This document shows, in pieces, positions 23,501 through 34,548 of a stretch of DNA of 64,000 nucleotides. The translations under genes were made by a program, and so were the position numbers. The notes under the pieces were generated by a model. It saw nothing but the letters and a program-made list of their open reading frames with translations, did not search any database and was not told the DNA's origin. Positions within the stretch are counted from its first letter, which is position 1, and the number at the start of each line of letters is the position of its first letter. The stretch is from Platanthera guangdongensis (taxonomy: Eukaryota > Streptophyta > Magnoliopsida > Asparagales > Orchidaceae): the NCBI GenBank assembly GCA_039583875.1, contig CM077162.1, positions 66,275,259 through 66,339,258 on the forward strand, written 5' to 3'.

Positions 23501-25713
23501 AAAGTCTCATATTGTGTCCAATGACACAAGAGACTGGCTTATTTGAACTATAAGACCATTGGTCAGCTCTTCAATGATGAGCTTGTTAGGTATGGTCCAA
23601 AAATAAAATGCTCCAAGGAGGGTATCTGTGCTGCTTGCCAAAAGGGTAAGCAGACAAAGACCTCTTTCAAGAGCATTGGGGCCAAGGACTCTATGAGATG
23701 CTTGTATCTCCTGCATATGGACTTTTTTGGTCCTATGCCAGTTCATAGTCTACGTAGTAAGGTCTACACCCTTGTGGTGGTTGATGACTATTCCAGGTTT
23801 ACTTGGGTGTTCTTCCTTACAAGAAAGGATGAAACCCTTGAAATCTTCACGAATTTTGTCAGGCAAATTCCAAATGAGCTTGTATGCTCTGTAGTCAAAA
23901 TTAGAAGTGACCATGGAACTGATTTTCAGTCTGCTGATATGACTACATTCTGTGAAGAGCAAGGGATTCATTAGGAATTCTCCTCTGCAAGAATACCCTA
24001 GCAAAATGGGGTAGCTAAGAGGAAAAACAAAACTCTCATAGAAACTGGGAGAACATTATTGAGTGATACTTCTCTCCCTGAATATTTCTGGGCTGAGGCA
24101 GTTAATGTTGCATGTCATGTGCTCAATAGGGCTTCTATCACCAAAGGCCACAAGAAGACTCCCTATGAGATCTTCAAGGGCAGAAAACCAAACATATCCT
24201 ATTTTAGGATCTTTGGTTGCAAGTGTTTTACCCTTCACAATGGTAAGTCAAAAGTGACTAAGTTTGCTGCCAAATCACATGAGGGGATCTTTGTTGGGTA
24301 CAATAATAATAGTAGGGCATATAAAGTCTATAACTTGACAAATCAAGTTATAGAAGACTATGTCCATGCAGTATTTAATGAGTCATGCATGATTGATAGT
24401 GAGCTGTCAAGCTCTTTGCCTAGCTCTGCAGGTACAAAAGTCATGATGAAAAAGCTCTCCATCAAAGATAAAGACCCAGCTATACAAGAATAATGTGAAG
24501 AAGGATGCTGTCTAGAGGAAGCACAAGACAATCCAGCTTGAAATGAAGACCAACCTGCTGAAGAAAATAATAAAATGCAGGAAGCAGTCAGGCTGCCCAT
24601 TGCAGTCAGATATCTAAGAGATCATCCTCCAGATCAGATAATGGCTGAGGCTAGCTAAGGTGGACATACCAGAAGTATGAGTATCAACACAACTCTCTAT
24701 TCTAGCTTCCTGTCACAAGAAGAGCCCAAGAAATTTGAAGAAGCAAATCAAGACCAATTCTGGATTGGTGCAATGCAAGAAGAACCGAACCAGTTCAAAA
24801 AGTGCAAGGTCTAGAAGCTGGTTCCCAGACCATATGGACACAATATCATTGGAGTCAAGTGTATTTTCAGAAATAAACTAGATGAAAATGATATTGTAAT
24901 AAAGAATAAAGCTAGACTGGTGGCCAAATGTTATAGACAAGAAGAGGGGATTGATTATGATCAAACTTTTGCCCCAGTTGTAAGGTTAGAAGCAATTAGA
25001 CAGTTCCTTGCATTTGCAGCCTTCCAGGGATTCAAGGTATTCCAGATGGATATCAAGTCTGCCTTCCTGAATAGAGACTTGAAGGAAGAAGTTTATGTAG
25101 AGTAGCCTACAGGTTTTGTAGATTCTAACTCTCCTACTACTATATATAGACTTAGGAAAGCTCTTTATGGGCTCAAGCAAGCCCCAAGAGCATGCTATGA
25201 GACATTGTCTACCTTCCTCATTGAGAACAAATTCTCATGGGGGAAGATAGACAAGACCCTATTCCTAAGGGAATCTAAGGGCAAGATCATCCTACTCCAG
25301 ATTTATGTTGATGACATAATATTTGGCTCTACTGATGACAACATTTGCAGGAAATTTGCAAAACTTATGCAGGGGAAGTTTGAGATGAGTAGTATGGGTA
25401 AATTGAAATTTTTCTTGGGACTCCAAGTAAAACAGACTGATGATGGTCTATCTATATCCCAATCAAAGTTCACCAGGGAGATAATCAAGAAATATGGCAT
25501 GGAAAATGCTTCCACCATAAGAACTCCCATGAGCTCAAGTATGCCTTTAGGCAAAGATGATCCAGGGAAGCCTGTTGATCAACTCTTTATAGAGGTATAG
25601 TTGGCTCTCTTCTCTACCTCACTACAAGTAGGTCTGACATTATGTATGCAACCTGTGTCTGTGCTAGGTATCAGGCATACCCTAAAGAGTCTCACTACAC
25701 TGCTGTGAAAAGA
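20576..25713 (+). pseudogene. gag-pol: Element B gag-pol, 5' part, decayed
   Basis: Gag starts at 20576 (MRSGVNYNELGAMKLP) and shares with the other elements the motif MKLPICRKE, then RLFMEA and DKRAQNIIVS. It breaks at 21008 (TAG) and by frameshift soon after. The first zinc knuckle (near 21560) has lost its second Cys (Tyr instead) and the second (near 22910) has a stop in place of Trp. Protease keeps its D-S-G triad (LDSGCS, near 23130). Integrase keeps the HKRLA..L zinc region, the DDE-type aspartates (HMDFFGP and SDHG) and the QNG region, with TAG stops near 23972 and 23999. Reverse transcriptase starts near 24840 and has YVDD near 25305. The frame shifts near 25595, and element A enters at 25714 inside the sequence for AVKRILRYLKG. 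The second part is 38741-39279. Confidence 0.9.
25709..25713. other. Target-site duplication of element A (aaaga), left copy
   Basis: aaaga before A's end at 25714 and again at 38741-38745 after its other end. Joining the flanks with one copy gives a continuous reverse-transcriptase reading frame in B, which confirms the insertion boundaries exactly. Confidence 0.97.
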
Positions 25714-25974
25714 TGAAAGAAATTGTACCTAATCACCTAGAGGGGGGGGGGGTGAATAGGTGACTAAATCTTTTTCGACTTTTTAGGCAGATTACAGATT
25801 ATATCACAGAGTTATAATTACTTGTTCACAGAAATCAGTCAGCAATCACCGAATCAAACATGCACACAGTGAACACATAGATTTATAGTGGTTCCCCAAG
25901 GTTTGCGTACATCCACTTTCCCCCTTCGCCTATCTAGTAGTGTACTAGATTCGGCCAAACTCCTCCACTATCTC

Positions 25975-26214
25975 AGATCCTCAGATCTTACACTCAGAAC
26001 CCCAAACAGGTTCCTATAGCTCAGGCCCAAGGCCCTATAACTCATTCTTCTCCAAAGAGCTACACTCAGCCACAAGGCCTACACTCAGCCACAAGGCCTA
26101 CACTCAGCCACAATAGGCCTACACTCAGAGAAATAGATCTCCTACACTCAGGCACACAGGCCCTACCACTCAGCCTTTATAATTGCAGGCTTACAACTCA
26201 GATCCCTAAGGATC
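25975..26214 (-). repeat. Hairpin array in A 3' LTR
   Basis: Read on the minus strand: GATCC-ttag-GGATC, then units built on GCC-ttgt-GGC (three near-identical in a row), AGATCT-type and GAACC-tgtttg-GGGTTC hairpins, ending AGATC-tgag-GATCT. Linkers are ctgagtgtagg. The array begins right after the pyrimidine-rich TTATTTTCTTGTAG. Confidence 0.85.
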
Positions 26215-26734
26215 CTACAAGAAAATAAGAATACAAAGTATATACCTACAAATCAGAAAATGAGAGATGAGTTGACATGTTCTTGAAGAGTTCTTGGAAG
26301 AACTCTGCTGAGATCAATCTCACTTGGCTTTCTTCAAAGCTTCTTGAATGTAGAACACAATAGGATTGATTCTCTACAACTGATCTTCAATCACTGCAAC
26401 TTAAGATTCAGAACTAGATCTGAACCCTTCTTCACAGCCTGGTTCCAACGGCTGTCTTCATGAAAGGAGCTCTCTCTCTCCAACTTCTTAGATCTTCACT
26501 TGATTCTTCAATGAATAGCTAGATCTTCTTCTCTCTTTCAATCTCTTTATCTTGTGTAAAATCTGTGTTAAAAATCATCTCTTTCTGTTGACAGTATAAG
26601 CCTTTATATAGGCCTTTTTCATGGAGACCGGCTGATCCAGTTTCTAACAGCTTTCTGACATCTCTGACAGTTGCAGTAGACTGGCTGGAATGGCAGCTGT
26701 CATGTCATCCAGTCACTTCTTGAAATATTTGTAA

Positions 26735-27625
26735 CTGTCTGAAAGTGTCGAGACAATCTGTTTTTAAGTGTCGACACTTATAGACTAAGTGTCGACACAA
26801 GTAGACTAAGTGTCGACACTAACCTTCAAGGTGTCGACACAACTCCTTGTGTTGTAGAACTTATATCTCGACACTGCTTCTTCATCATGTGTCGACACTG
26901 ATATTGTTTGTCGACACAACTTCTTGTTCTTCAGTACTTAGTTGAATTCTTGTAAGTGTCGACACAACTCCTTTGTGTCGACACATCTTCATGTGTTGAA
27001 CTTATTCAGTGTCGACACATATTCTTGGTGTCGACACATGCCTTATGTGTTGATACTTGCTGAGTGTCTACACTGCTCCTTGTGTCGACACATTCTTCTT
27101 CTGTTGAGACTTTGGCTGAGTGTCGACACATCTCCTTTGTGTCGACACTTGTACTTAGAATTTTTGTTAAACTTTGCTGAGTGTCGACACATCTTCTCAG
27201 TATCGACACTTTCTTCATGTATTGAGTCATCTTCTGTGTGTCGACACATTCTTCATTGTGTCGACACTTTCTTCATGTGTTGAGTCTTCTGCTAAGTGTC
27301 GACACATTCTTTATTATGTCGACACTTATACTTAGACTCTGCTGACTTTTGCTGAGTGTCGACACAGCCTCCAAGTGTCGACACTTTCTGATGTAGACAC
27401 AGTTCCTCTGGGTGTCGACACTGCTTCTAAGTGTCTACACTTCTTCACTGGACATTACTTCATTGAGTGTCGACACACCCTTCATGTGTCGACACTTTCT
27501 GTCTGGTGTCGACTCTGCATCCCAGGTGTCGACACAATTACTCCAAGTGTCGACACTACTTGCCTGGGTGTCGACACAAGTCTTCTTAAGTGTCGACACT
27601 TTGCTCCTGGGTGTCGACACATGGA
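26735..27625 (-). repeat. GTGTCGACAC palindrome array in A 3' LTR
   Basis: More than 25 copies, exact or with one change, of the 10-bp palindrome GTGTCGACAC, spaced about 15-60 bp, upstream of the TATA box. The copies in the other LTR (about 37735-38600) are in the same positions. Each contains CG and sits on a SalI-type core GTCGAC. Confidence 0.95.
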
Positions 27626-27765
27626 CTTAGAAAACTTTCAGCTTTCCCTGCAAATACTTAACCTGCACAAGGCAACTCAAAATACATCAAATATATTTTG
27701 ATGTATATCATTGAGTGGGGTGAGGCTTCTTCAAATCAGGTACATTTAAACCAATGTACCCAACA

Positions 27766-27779
27766 ATCTCCCCCTATTT
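27766..27779 (-). other. Polypurine tract of element A
   Basis: On the minus strand aaatagggggagat directly precedes the 3' LTR start TGTTGGG. It primes plus-strand DNA synthesis. The same tract precedes the LTRs at 39692 (plus) and 60729 (minus). Confidence 0.9.
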
Positions 27780-28040
27780 GGAGAAGTCATAACCCTTAAT
27801 CAATGATATACACCATACATAACAAAATTACAGAATGATGTAAAACAGGATTATGCAATCAGGGAAAGTATATAAACATGTATTAAACAAAACATGTACA
27901 CACATATATCTCAGAACAAATATGTAATAGAGTTTTCACACATCACATTGTTCTAACAACTTTGTCAAATTCATTATACAAAAGTTTACAGAATGTTTAA
28001 CATCAAAAATTACAACTGTAAACTAAAGATAAATTCTATT

Positions 28041-30866
28041 CTATTCCTGCTCAGCCTCCTTGATAACTATGCCCTTGCCAGACTGTATCTTTGCTTGCAC
28101 AGGGGCTTCAGCATCTTCAGCAGCAGCAGGCTTCTTGCCTTTAAGATCCTTTTTCTTTTGCTCTACAGCTTTAATCTTCTGCCTCTCAAAGTAATGATAA
28201 GGCTTGGGAAAGTACTTGCTAGGCTCCTGGGCAGTAGGAGGTAGCTTTCCCATCTTAGCCTTTCTCCTATATTTCACAATGGCTTCTTGTCTGGTCTCAT
28301 GCTTCCTCCACTCCAGTTCAGAAAACCACTTGTTTCTATCTTGAATATTGTCTTTGGCAGCCTTCCATGCAGTTAAGATAATATTCCTGGAGGTGGGGCT
28401 CCTCTGTTCAAAATCAGGCCTTTATTCAGCTTGCTCTCTGAACCTCTTCTTAGACAATCTGTCTTCTTGTTCTTTCAGTATAGCTTCTTGTATAGCCTCA
28501 GATACTGGCTGAACCACTTTTTCTATAATGACATTTTTCTTTCCCTCAGGTGGGTTATACATGGACTGTATATCTGCTTGTACCATATCAAAGTCTGGTG
28601 GAGGATAGATCACCTGAGCTACTTCAGCTTGCTCACCTCCAAGATAGGCAGGATTAATCCCAGACTCAGCAACATTATCATCATCACATAAAGGAGGATA
28701 ACCAAGAGTAGCTCTGATAGAATTAGAAATCCACTTTGCATGATCAGAGCTGGCTTTGACTAACACCCTCTCCCCCTTTATGACTTCTCTTTCTATGTGA
28801 TCCCTTAGATCATCTTTCTGAAATCTGATTTGTGCATTTAGGTAATTGACTCCATCCTTGTAAAAAGGTTTCAACCTTTGGAGTTTTTCAGTGATCAACT
28901 TCTGAGAGTTTTCAATAGCAGAAGTAACAGCAGTTATGCCTTCTTGTAAAGCTTTATCAAACTCTGCCTTAGCAGTAGCATTAGCTGTAGTCTGTCCAGC
29001 AGCTATATTCTTCATCTCTGTGACAATTGCATTGTGAGAAGCAGTCAAATTGTCATTCATCCTGAGCTGGTTCTCCAGAATATATCCTTGCTTCACTACA
29101 AGTTCATCCACTTGTGCTTTGATCTTTTCTTGATGAGTTGCTAGATAGACTACTGCATTCCCTCCCTTGTGGAAGCAGTCAGTCATCTCCTTCTTATTTA
29201 GATTCATCTCAAATCTAATAGACTTAATGTCTTAGGCCAGATCAAATTGTAGAGATTTTTGCCCTTCATCCATATACTTCTCTATGGCTTGCCTTTGCTC
29301 ATCAAGATTTATCTGCATAGCAACCATCAGAGAACTATAATCTACAGATGGTGCTGGCTGTGATATAGGCTGTGGTGCAATGGTTTGCAGAGCTTTCTTA
29401 TAAGTTTGGCTTGTTCTCTTAAATACTTGGAATTTCCTCTTCTTTGATCTTGTAGCCTCCTCATCTTCAGAAGCAGATGTACTAGCTATATCAACCCTAT
29501 CCCTAGGTTGCTCCTCAACATCCTTTGGCTTCTCAGGCTCTTTCCTTGTAGTTTCTTCTAGAATCTCCACTTGCTCCCCCTCAACTTGGGCCTTCTCCCC
29601 CTCAGCAGCAGCACTTTCTTTCTCAAAGTCTGTTTGTAGAAGATCTGGGAATAGTTCTTCTAGGGTAAATTATTGTGGAGGATGGGGTGGAGAAACTCTA
29701 ATCTCATCAACCACTTGAATAGATTCCACTTGATCTGCAACAGATGTGTCCTCCATGACAACATCTTGGGGTTGGCTAAGTGTTTGAGGTTGCTGATTAA
29801 CATGAGGTATTGAATCAGACAAAACATCATCTTCAATAGGGAAATTTAATTTATTAATGTCAGTGATTACCTCAAGTATGGTATGGGTAGCTTGTTCACT
29901 TTCTAAGGGAGTTGGCTCTTCAACCAGTAGTGACTCCCCCTGGATAGAATCCTGGTGAAGAGGGCTAGCCTGTGGTTGCTCCCCCTGCCTATGTGCAGCT
30001 TCTTGTCTATCTGGAGACTTTCCAACAGTTCCAGTTTCTTGTTCATCATCTGGGGTAAAGACAACATGCTCTTCAGAGCTACTAGATGATTCTTGAGTCA
30101 CTGGGACTGACTTCTTCTTCTTCTTCTTTAGGGGTATTTCCTTCTCAGGAGTGGGCATCTCCTTGGTCAAAACTTTATCACATCTTGAGAAGATTCTCAT
30201 GTCCATTCTTCTCATGTGGTTGATTTTAGATCCAATAGCTTGACTCATAACCTCTGGTATACTACCAGCAAGGTATAGACTTAGTATCCTACCCAAATTG
30301 GGTTTCTTCAGGCTCTCCTTGATCTTCTCAAATACTACTACAGACCAATTAGTTTGCAGTGAGAAGATAATCCTTGTCATGATACTGAACATATGTGCTG
30401 AAACTCTGTCATGCCCTCCAGGCTTACTCAAGATCACCTTGCCAACAATTTCTGAGAGAAATTTGCCTTGGCTGTTCATCCCCTTTCTATTGAACACTGA
30501 TCCAATTTTCATGTTGGAATCCAAACCACACCAAGTTAATGCTTCCCTAGTTTTAGATGCAGAAACATTCTCTTCTTCCTTAATCCTTGGTAACAAAAGT
30601 ACCTTTCTCAAACTCTTAGGTGAGACCTTCACCTTTTCTCCATGAACCCTTGACTTTATCTTGAGCCCAGATTCGTCTAGGGTTGCTCCATTCAGGAATT
30701 CTAGAACTTCTTTCTTCCATATTTTGGTTGGCTCTGAAACAAGAAAATCTAACCCTGAGTTTGCAACTAGGGTTACCACATCCTTGATCTCTGGTTCTGC
30801 GTCATCAAACGCATGCCGCACTAGTTCATAGCCTTCGTTCATGTTCTCCTCGAGCTTAAGCGCCAT
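28041..30866 (-). pseudogene. Element A env-like ORF, three in-frame stops
   Basis: One frame of about 942 codons from the methionine at 30866 (MALKLEENMNEGYELVR), chosen because it aligns with the starts of the F and C homologues; the earlier methionine at 30953 reads through palindrome DNA. Stops lie at 29668, 29232 and 28422, all in the same frame. Layout: N-terminal globular domain (about 1-240, motifs VLEFLNGA, GKVILSKPGGHD and RILSLYL), a Lys run, an acidic Ser/Glu/Gln-rich linker, a long coiled coil (about 430-600) and a C-terminal tail with YFPKP.HYFERQ. It is homologous to the intact ORF at 60985-63252. Such third ORFs are called env-like in Sireviruses such as SIRE1; no clear signal peptide or membrane segment is visible here. 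Function unknown. Confidence 0.85.
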
Positions 30867-31373
30867 TAGGGTTTGAAGAATTTGAATTGAGAGAAGAGAG
30901 GTGTCGACACACAAGTTTTGTCTCGAAACTTTAGTGAGCGTGTCGACAGACAATGGTGAAATCCTATTTATACCTTTCTAGGATTGAAGATGAAAGGGCG
31001 CGTCAACAAACTTAAATTGTGTCGACACTGTTGAAAAGTGTCGACACAGACTTATAATGTCTCGACAACTATGAGTCGACACAAGTATAGTCGATAGAAT
31101 ATATGTGTCGACACTTGTTTATGTGTCGACACCACTTAGCTCGACACTTAGTCGAGACTTTACTTTACTAATTCTGCATAAAATCTAAGTGTCGACACCC
31201 CCTTGGATGTGTCGACACCTATCCTGTATGTGTCGACACTAATTTTCTGAAGTGTCGACACCAACTTCCTAGATATGTCGACACCTTTTCTCTGAAGTGT
31301 CGACACCAATTCTCTGTCTCGACACAGACAACTCTGTGTGTCGACACTATTTTACTTAGCCATTTCTGTAAAC
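30867..31373 (-). promoter_or_regulatory. Promoter-like pol/env spacer of element A
   Basis: Between the pol stop and the env-like start the minus strand shows about 15 copies of GTGTCGACAC or close variants (31350 down to 31020), the TATA box ggTATAAATAgg (about 30962-30972), and then a TC-rich leader ending aaaccctaATGG at 30866. TATA-to-ATG distance is about 100 bp. The arrangement copies that of the LTR promoter. Confidence 0.65.
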
Positions 31374-34300
31374 TTATTCTAAGTTTATCATACCTAATTC
31401 AATTTTAAACCTATTGAACTTGGCTTCTTCTAAAGACTTAGTATACATGTCAGCTAGTTGATTATCTATTTTAACATACTCTAGTGAAATATCTTCTTTT
31501 TCAACATGTTCCCTTAGAAAATGATATTTTATTTCAATGTGTTTAGTTCTACTATGGGAAACAGGATTGTTTGCAATAGATATAGCACTTGTAGAATCAC
31601 AAAATAGTGGTGTTCTACTTACCTGAATACCATAATCCTCAAGCTGATGTTGTATCCATAGAAGTTGAGCACAGCAACTTCCTGTAGCCACATACTCTGA
31701 TTTTGCTGTGGAGATAACCACACTTGTTTGCTTCTTGCTACTCCATGAGATCAGTCTTCCACCTAGGAATTGACAGGTACCAGTTGTACTTTTCCTATCT
31801 TCTTTGCAGCCTGCAAAATCTGCATCTGAATAACCTGTCAGTTCAAAGTCTCCATTCCTAGGGTACCAAAGGCCTAGATAAGGAGTGCCCTTAAGATATC
31901 TCAGTATTCTTTTGACTGCTATCAAGTGAGACTCTTTAGGGCAAACTTGGTACCTAGCACAGACACATGTAGCATACATGATATCTGGTCTACTTGTAGT
32001 CAAATACAATAGGGAGCAAACTATCCCACTACACAAAGTCTCATCTACAGGTTTCCCTGCATCATCTTTGCTAAGAGACATACTTGACCCCATAGGAGTT
32101 TTCATGGTACTTGATGAATCCATACCATACTTCCTTATCAGTTCTAGGGTGAACTTAGACTGGCATATGGATAAACCACTCTCAGTCTGTCTAACTTGGA
32201 GACCCAAGAAGAACTTAAGTTCCCCCATACTGCTCATCTCAAATTGTCCTTGTATTAGTTTTGCAAACTTTTTGCAAAGACTACTTTCAGTAGACCCAAA
32301 TATGATGTCATCTACATATATTTGGACTAGAATTATCTTGCCTCTGGATTCCCTAAGGAATAGAGTCTTGTCTATTTTCCCCCTTGTGAATTTATTCTCA
32401 ATGAGGAAACTAGACAGGGTTTCATAGCAAGCCCTAGGGGCTTGTTTTAACACATACAAAGCCTTCCTAAGTCTATAGACATAATTAGGTTGAGTTGAAT
32501 CAACAAAACCTGATGGCTGTTCCACATAGACCTCTTTCCTTTAGATTACCATTCAGAAAGGCTAACTTAACATCAATTTGGTAGACTTTAAATCCTTGAT
32601 AGGTTGCATAGGCCAGGAACATCCTTATGGCTTCCAGTCTGGCTACTGGAGCAAAGGTTTGATCAAAGTCAATACCTTCTTCCTGCCTATATCCCATAGC
32701 AACCAATCTTGCTTTATTCTTAACAATTATTCCATGTTCATCCATCTTGTTCCTGAATATTCACTTGGTTCCAATTATGTTGTGGTCTTTTGGTTTAGGA
32801 ACAAGCTCCCAGACTTTGCACCTCTTGAACTGATTCAGCTCCTCTTGCATTGCCTCAATCCAATGAGGGTCTAGGATGGCTTCTTCAAACTTCTTTGGCT
32901 CTACTTGGGATAGAAAACTGGAGTAGAGTACTGCACTCTGATATCTGCTCCTTGTTTGTACCCCTTGTCTTAGATCACCAATGATTTGATCTGCTGGATG
33001 ATCTCTTAGATGTCTATTAGCTGGAGGCATCCTGACTTCAGGTTGAACTCCTTCAGCTTCTTCAACTTGCTGCACTCCTTGGTCTTCTTCTACATTAGGT
33101 ACATGTAGTACTCCCCCTGGACAACAGCCACTATCATCTACATGCTGACTTGCAGTAGATCCTTCTTCAATAGTGAGCTTGTCCATCTTCTTAGTTATAC
33201 CTGTGGAGCTACAAATACTTCTAGACAACTCATTGTTAATAAGTCTAGCTTCATCAAATACTACATGTACTGACTCTTCTACAACTTGAGTAGACAAGTT
33301 GTATACTCTATAAGCCTTACTGTTGTTGATGTACCCAACAAAGATCCCCTGTTGGGACTTGGCAGCAAACTTGGTCAAGTAAGACTTTCCATTGTTAACT
33401 ATAAAGCACTTACAACCAAAGATCCTGAAATAGGATAGGTTCGGTTTTCTGCCTTTCACAATCTCATAGGGGGTCTTATTGTGGCTTTTAGTAATGGTAG
33501 CCCTATTAATTACATGGCATGCAGTATTAACTGCCTCAGCCCAGAAATATTCTGGTAGAGATGTGTCACTTAATAGGATTCTACCAGCCTCAATCAAGCT
33601 TCTATTTTTCCTCTCAACAATGCCATTTTGCTGAGGTGTTCTTGGTGAAGAAAATTACTGAAATATCCCAAATTCTTCACATAGTTTTGTCATACTATCA
33701 TACCGGAATTCAGTACCATGGTCACTTCTTATCTTGACCACTGTACTGTCTAGTTCATTCTGAATTTTTTTGACAAAGCTATAGAAGATACTAGGTGTTT
33801 CAGATTTCTGTCTAAGGAAGAACACCCAGGAAAACCTTGAGTAGTCATCTACAACCACAAAGGTATAGACCTTCCTACCTAGGATGTGAACTGGCATATG
33901 ACCAAAGAGATCCATATGCAAGAGGTATAAACACCTCACAGCATCTTTGTTTTCAATGTTATTAAAGGTGGATCTAGTCTGCTTGCCCTTTTGACAAGCT
34001 GAGCATATTCCATCTTTAATACACTTAACTTGAGGACCATTCCTCACTAACTCTTTGCTATAGAGTTTGCCAATTATCTTGTAGTTAAGATGGGCTAGCC
34101 TCTTGTGCCATTTGACACAATGAGAGACTTTCTCATCAGCTACAAGACACACTGGAGAACCATTGTTCTCACACATAATGTCCAGGCAATATACATTTCT
34201 CTTTCTGTAACCTGTCAAAATGATCTCTTGATCATTTGACCTCTTGATATGACAACCATTTTTTACAAATGAGATGTCATATCCTAAATCACTCAATTGA

Positions 34301-34548
34301 CTTATACTAATAAGGTTATGTTTCAAATCTTTAAAATAGGCCACTTGAGTAATTGTTATATGGTGCTAGAAATGTTACCAAAACCCTTGATGATTCCTTT
34401 TTTCAAAACCACCAAAGGTGACTTTAGGACCATCCTTGATTGGAGTGTAGTCCTTTAACAATCCCCTAGTTCCAGTCATGTGCCTGGAACATCCATTGTC
34501 CAAGTACCATATTGGGGCATGGTCACTTAGACTCACCTGCAAAACAAA
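31374..34548 (-). pseudogene. pol: Element A pol (protease, integrase, RT, RNase H), disrupted
   Basis: Follows gag in the same frame after one TAA (34549-34551). Protease has DNG in place of the catalytic D-S/T-G (near 34490), then a one-base insertion and a one-base deletion close together near 34410-34360. Integrase keeps HKRLAHL, the C..C pair of SACQKGKQT, HMDLFGH and SDHGTEF. A TAA lies near 33652 and a TGA near 32760. Reverse transcriptase (32745-31900) keeps YVDD near 32310, but one extra base near 32545 shifts the frame. RNase H motifs (SDADFAG, STAKSEY, TKHIEIKYHFLRE) are intact to the stop at 31374. The product would copy RNA to DNA and integrate it; this copy cannot make it whole. 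Confidence 0.9.
34531..34541 (-). promoter_or_regulatory. Splice-donor-like site after gag stop, element A
   Basis: On the minus strand TTTTGCAG/GTGAGT lies eight codons or fewer after the gag TAA. It matches both a 3' splice site (TTTTGCAG) and the donor consensus CAG/GTGAGT. The same site is at 58559-58572 in E, with GTTAGT variants in B (23088-23101) and C (44713-44726). Confidence 0.55.

Larger units (their letters stand above)
25714..27765 (-). mobile_element. 3' LTR of element A
   Basis: 2052 bp. Read on the minus strand: TGTTGGGTACATTGG start, GTGTCGACAC palindrome array (about 27620 down to 26735), TATA box ctatataaagg (about 26607), TC-rich leader, hairpin array (26214 down to 25975), AGTGG/CCACTATAAAT block, then a CACCTA/TAGGTG hairpin whose loop holds a ten-base G/C run, and the end tttca. 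Confidence 0.95.

Noticed and set aside
26942..27701. CRISPR-like regular repeats with short spacers
   Set aside because: The repeat is a 10-bp palindrome with uneven spacing inside a plant retrotransposon LTR, present in both LTRs. There are no cas genes and this is nuclear eukaryotic DNA.
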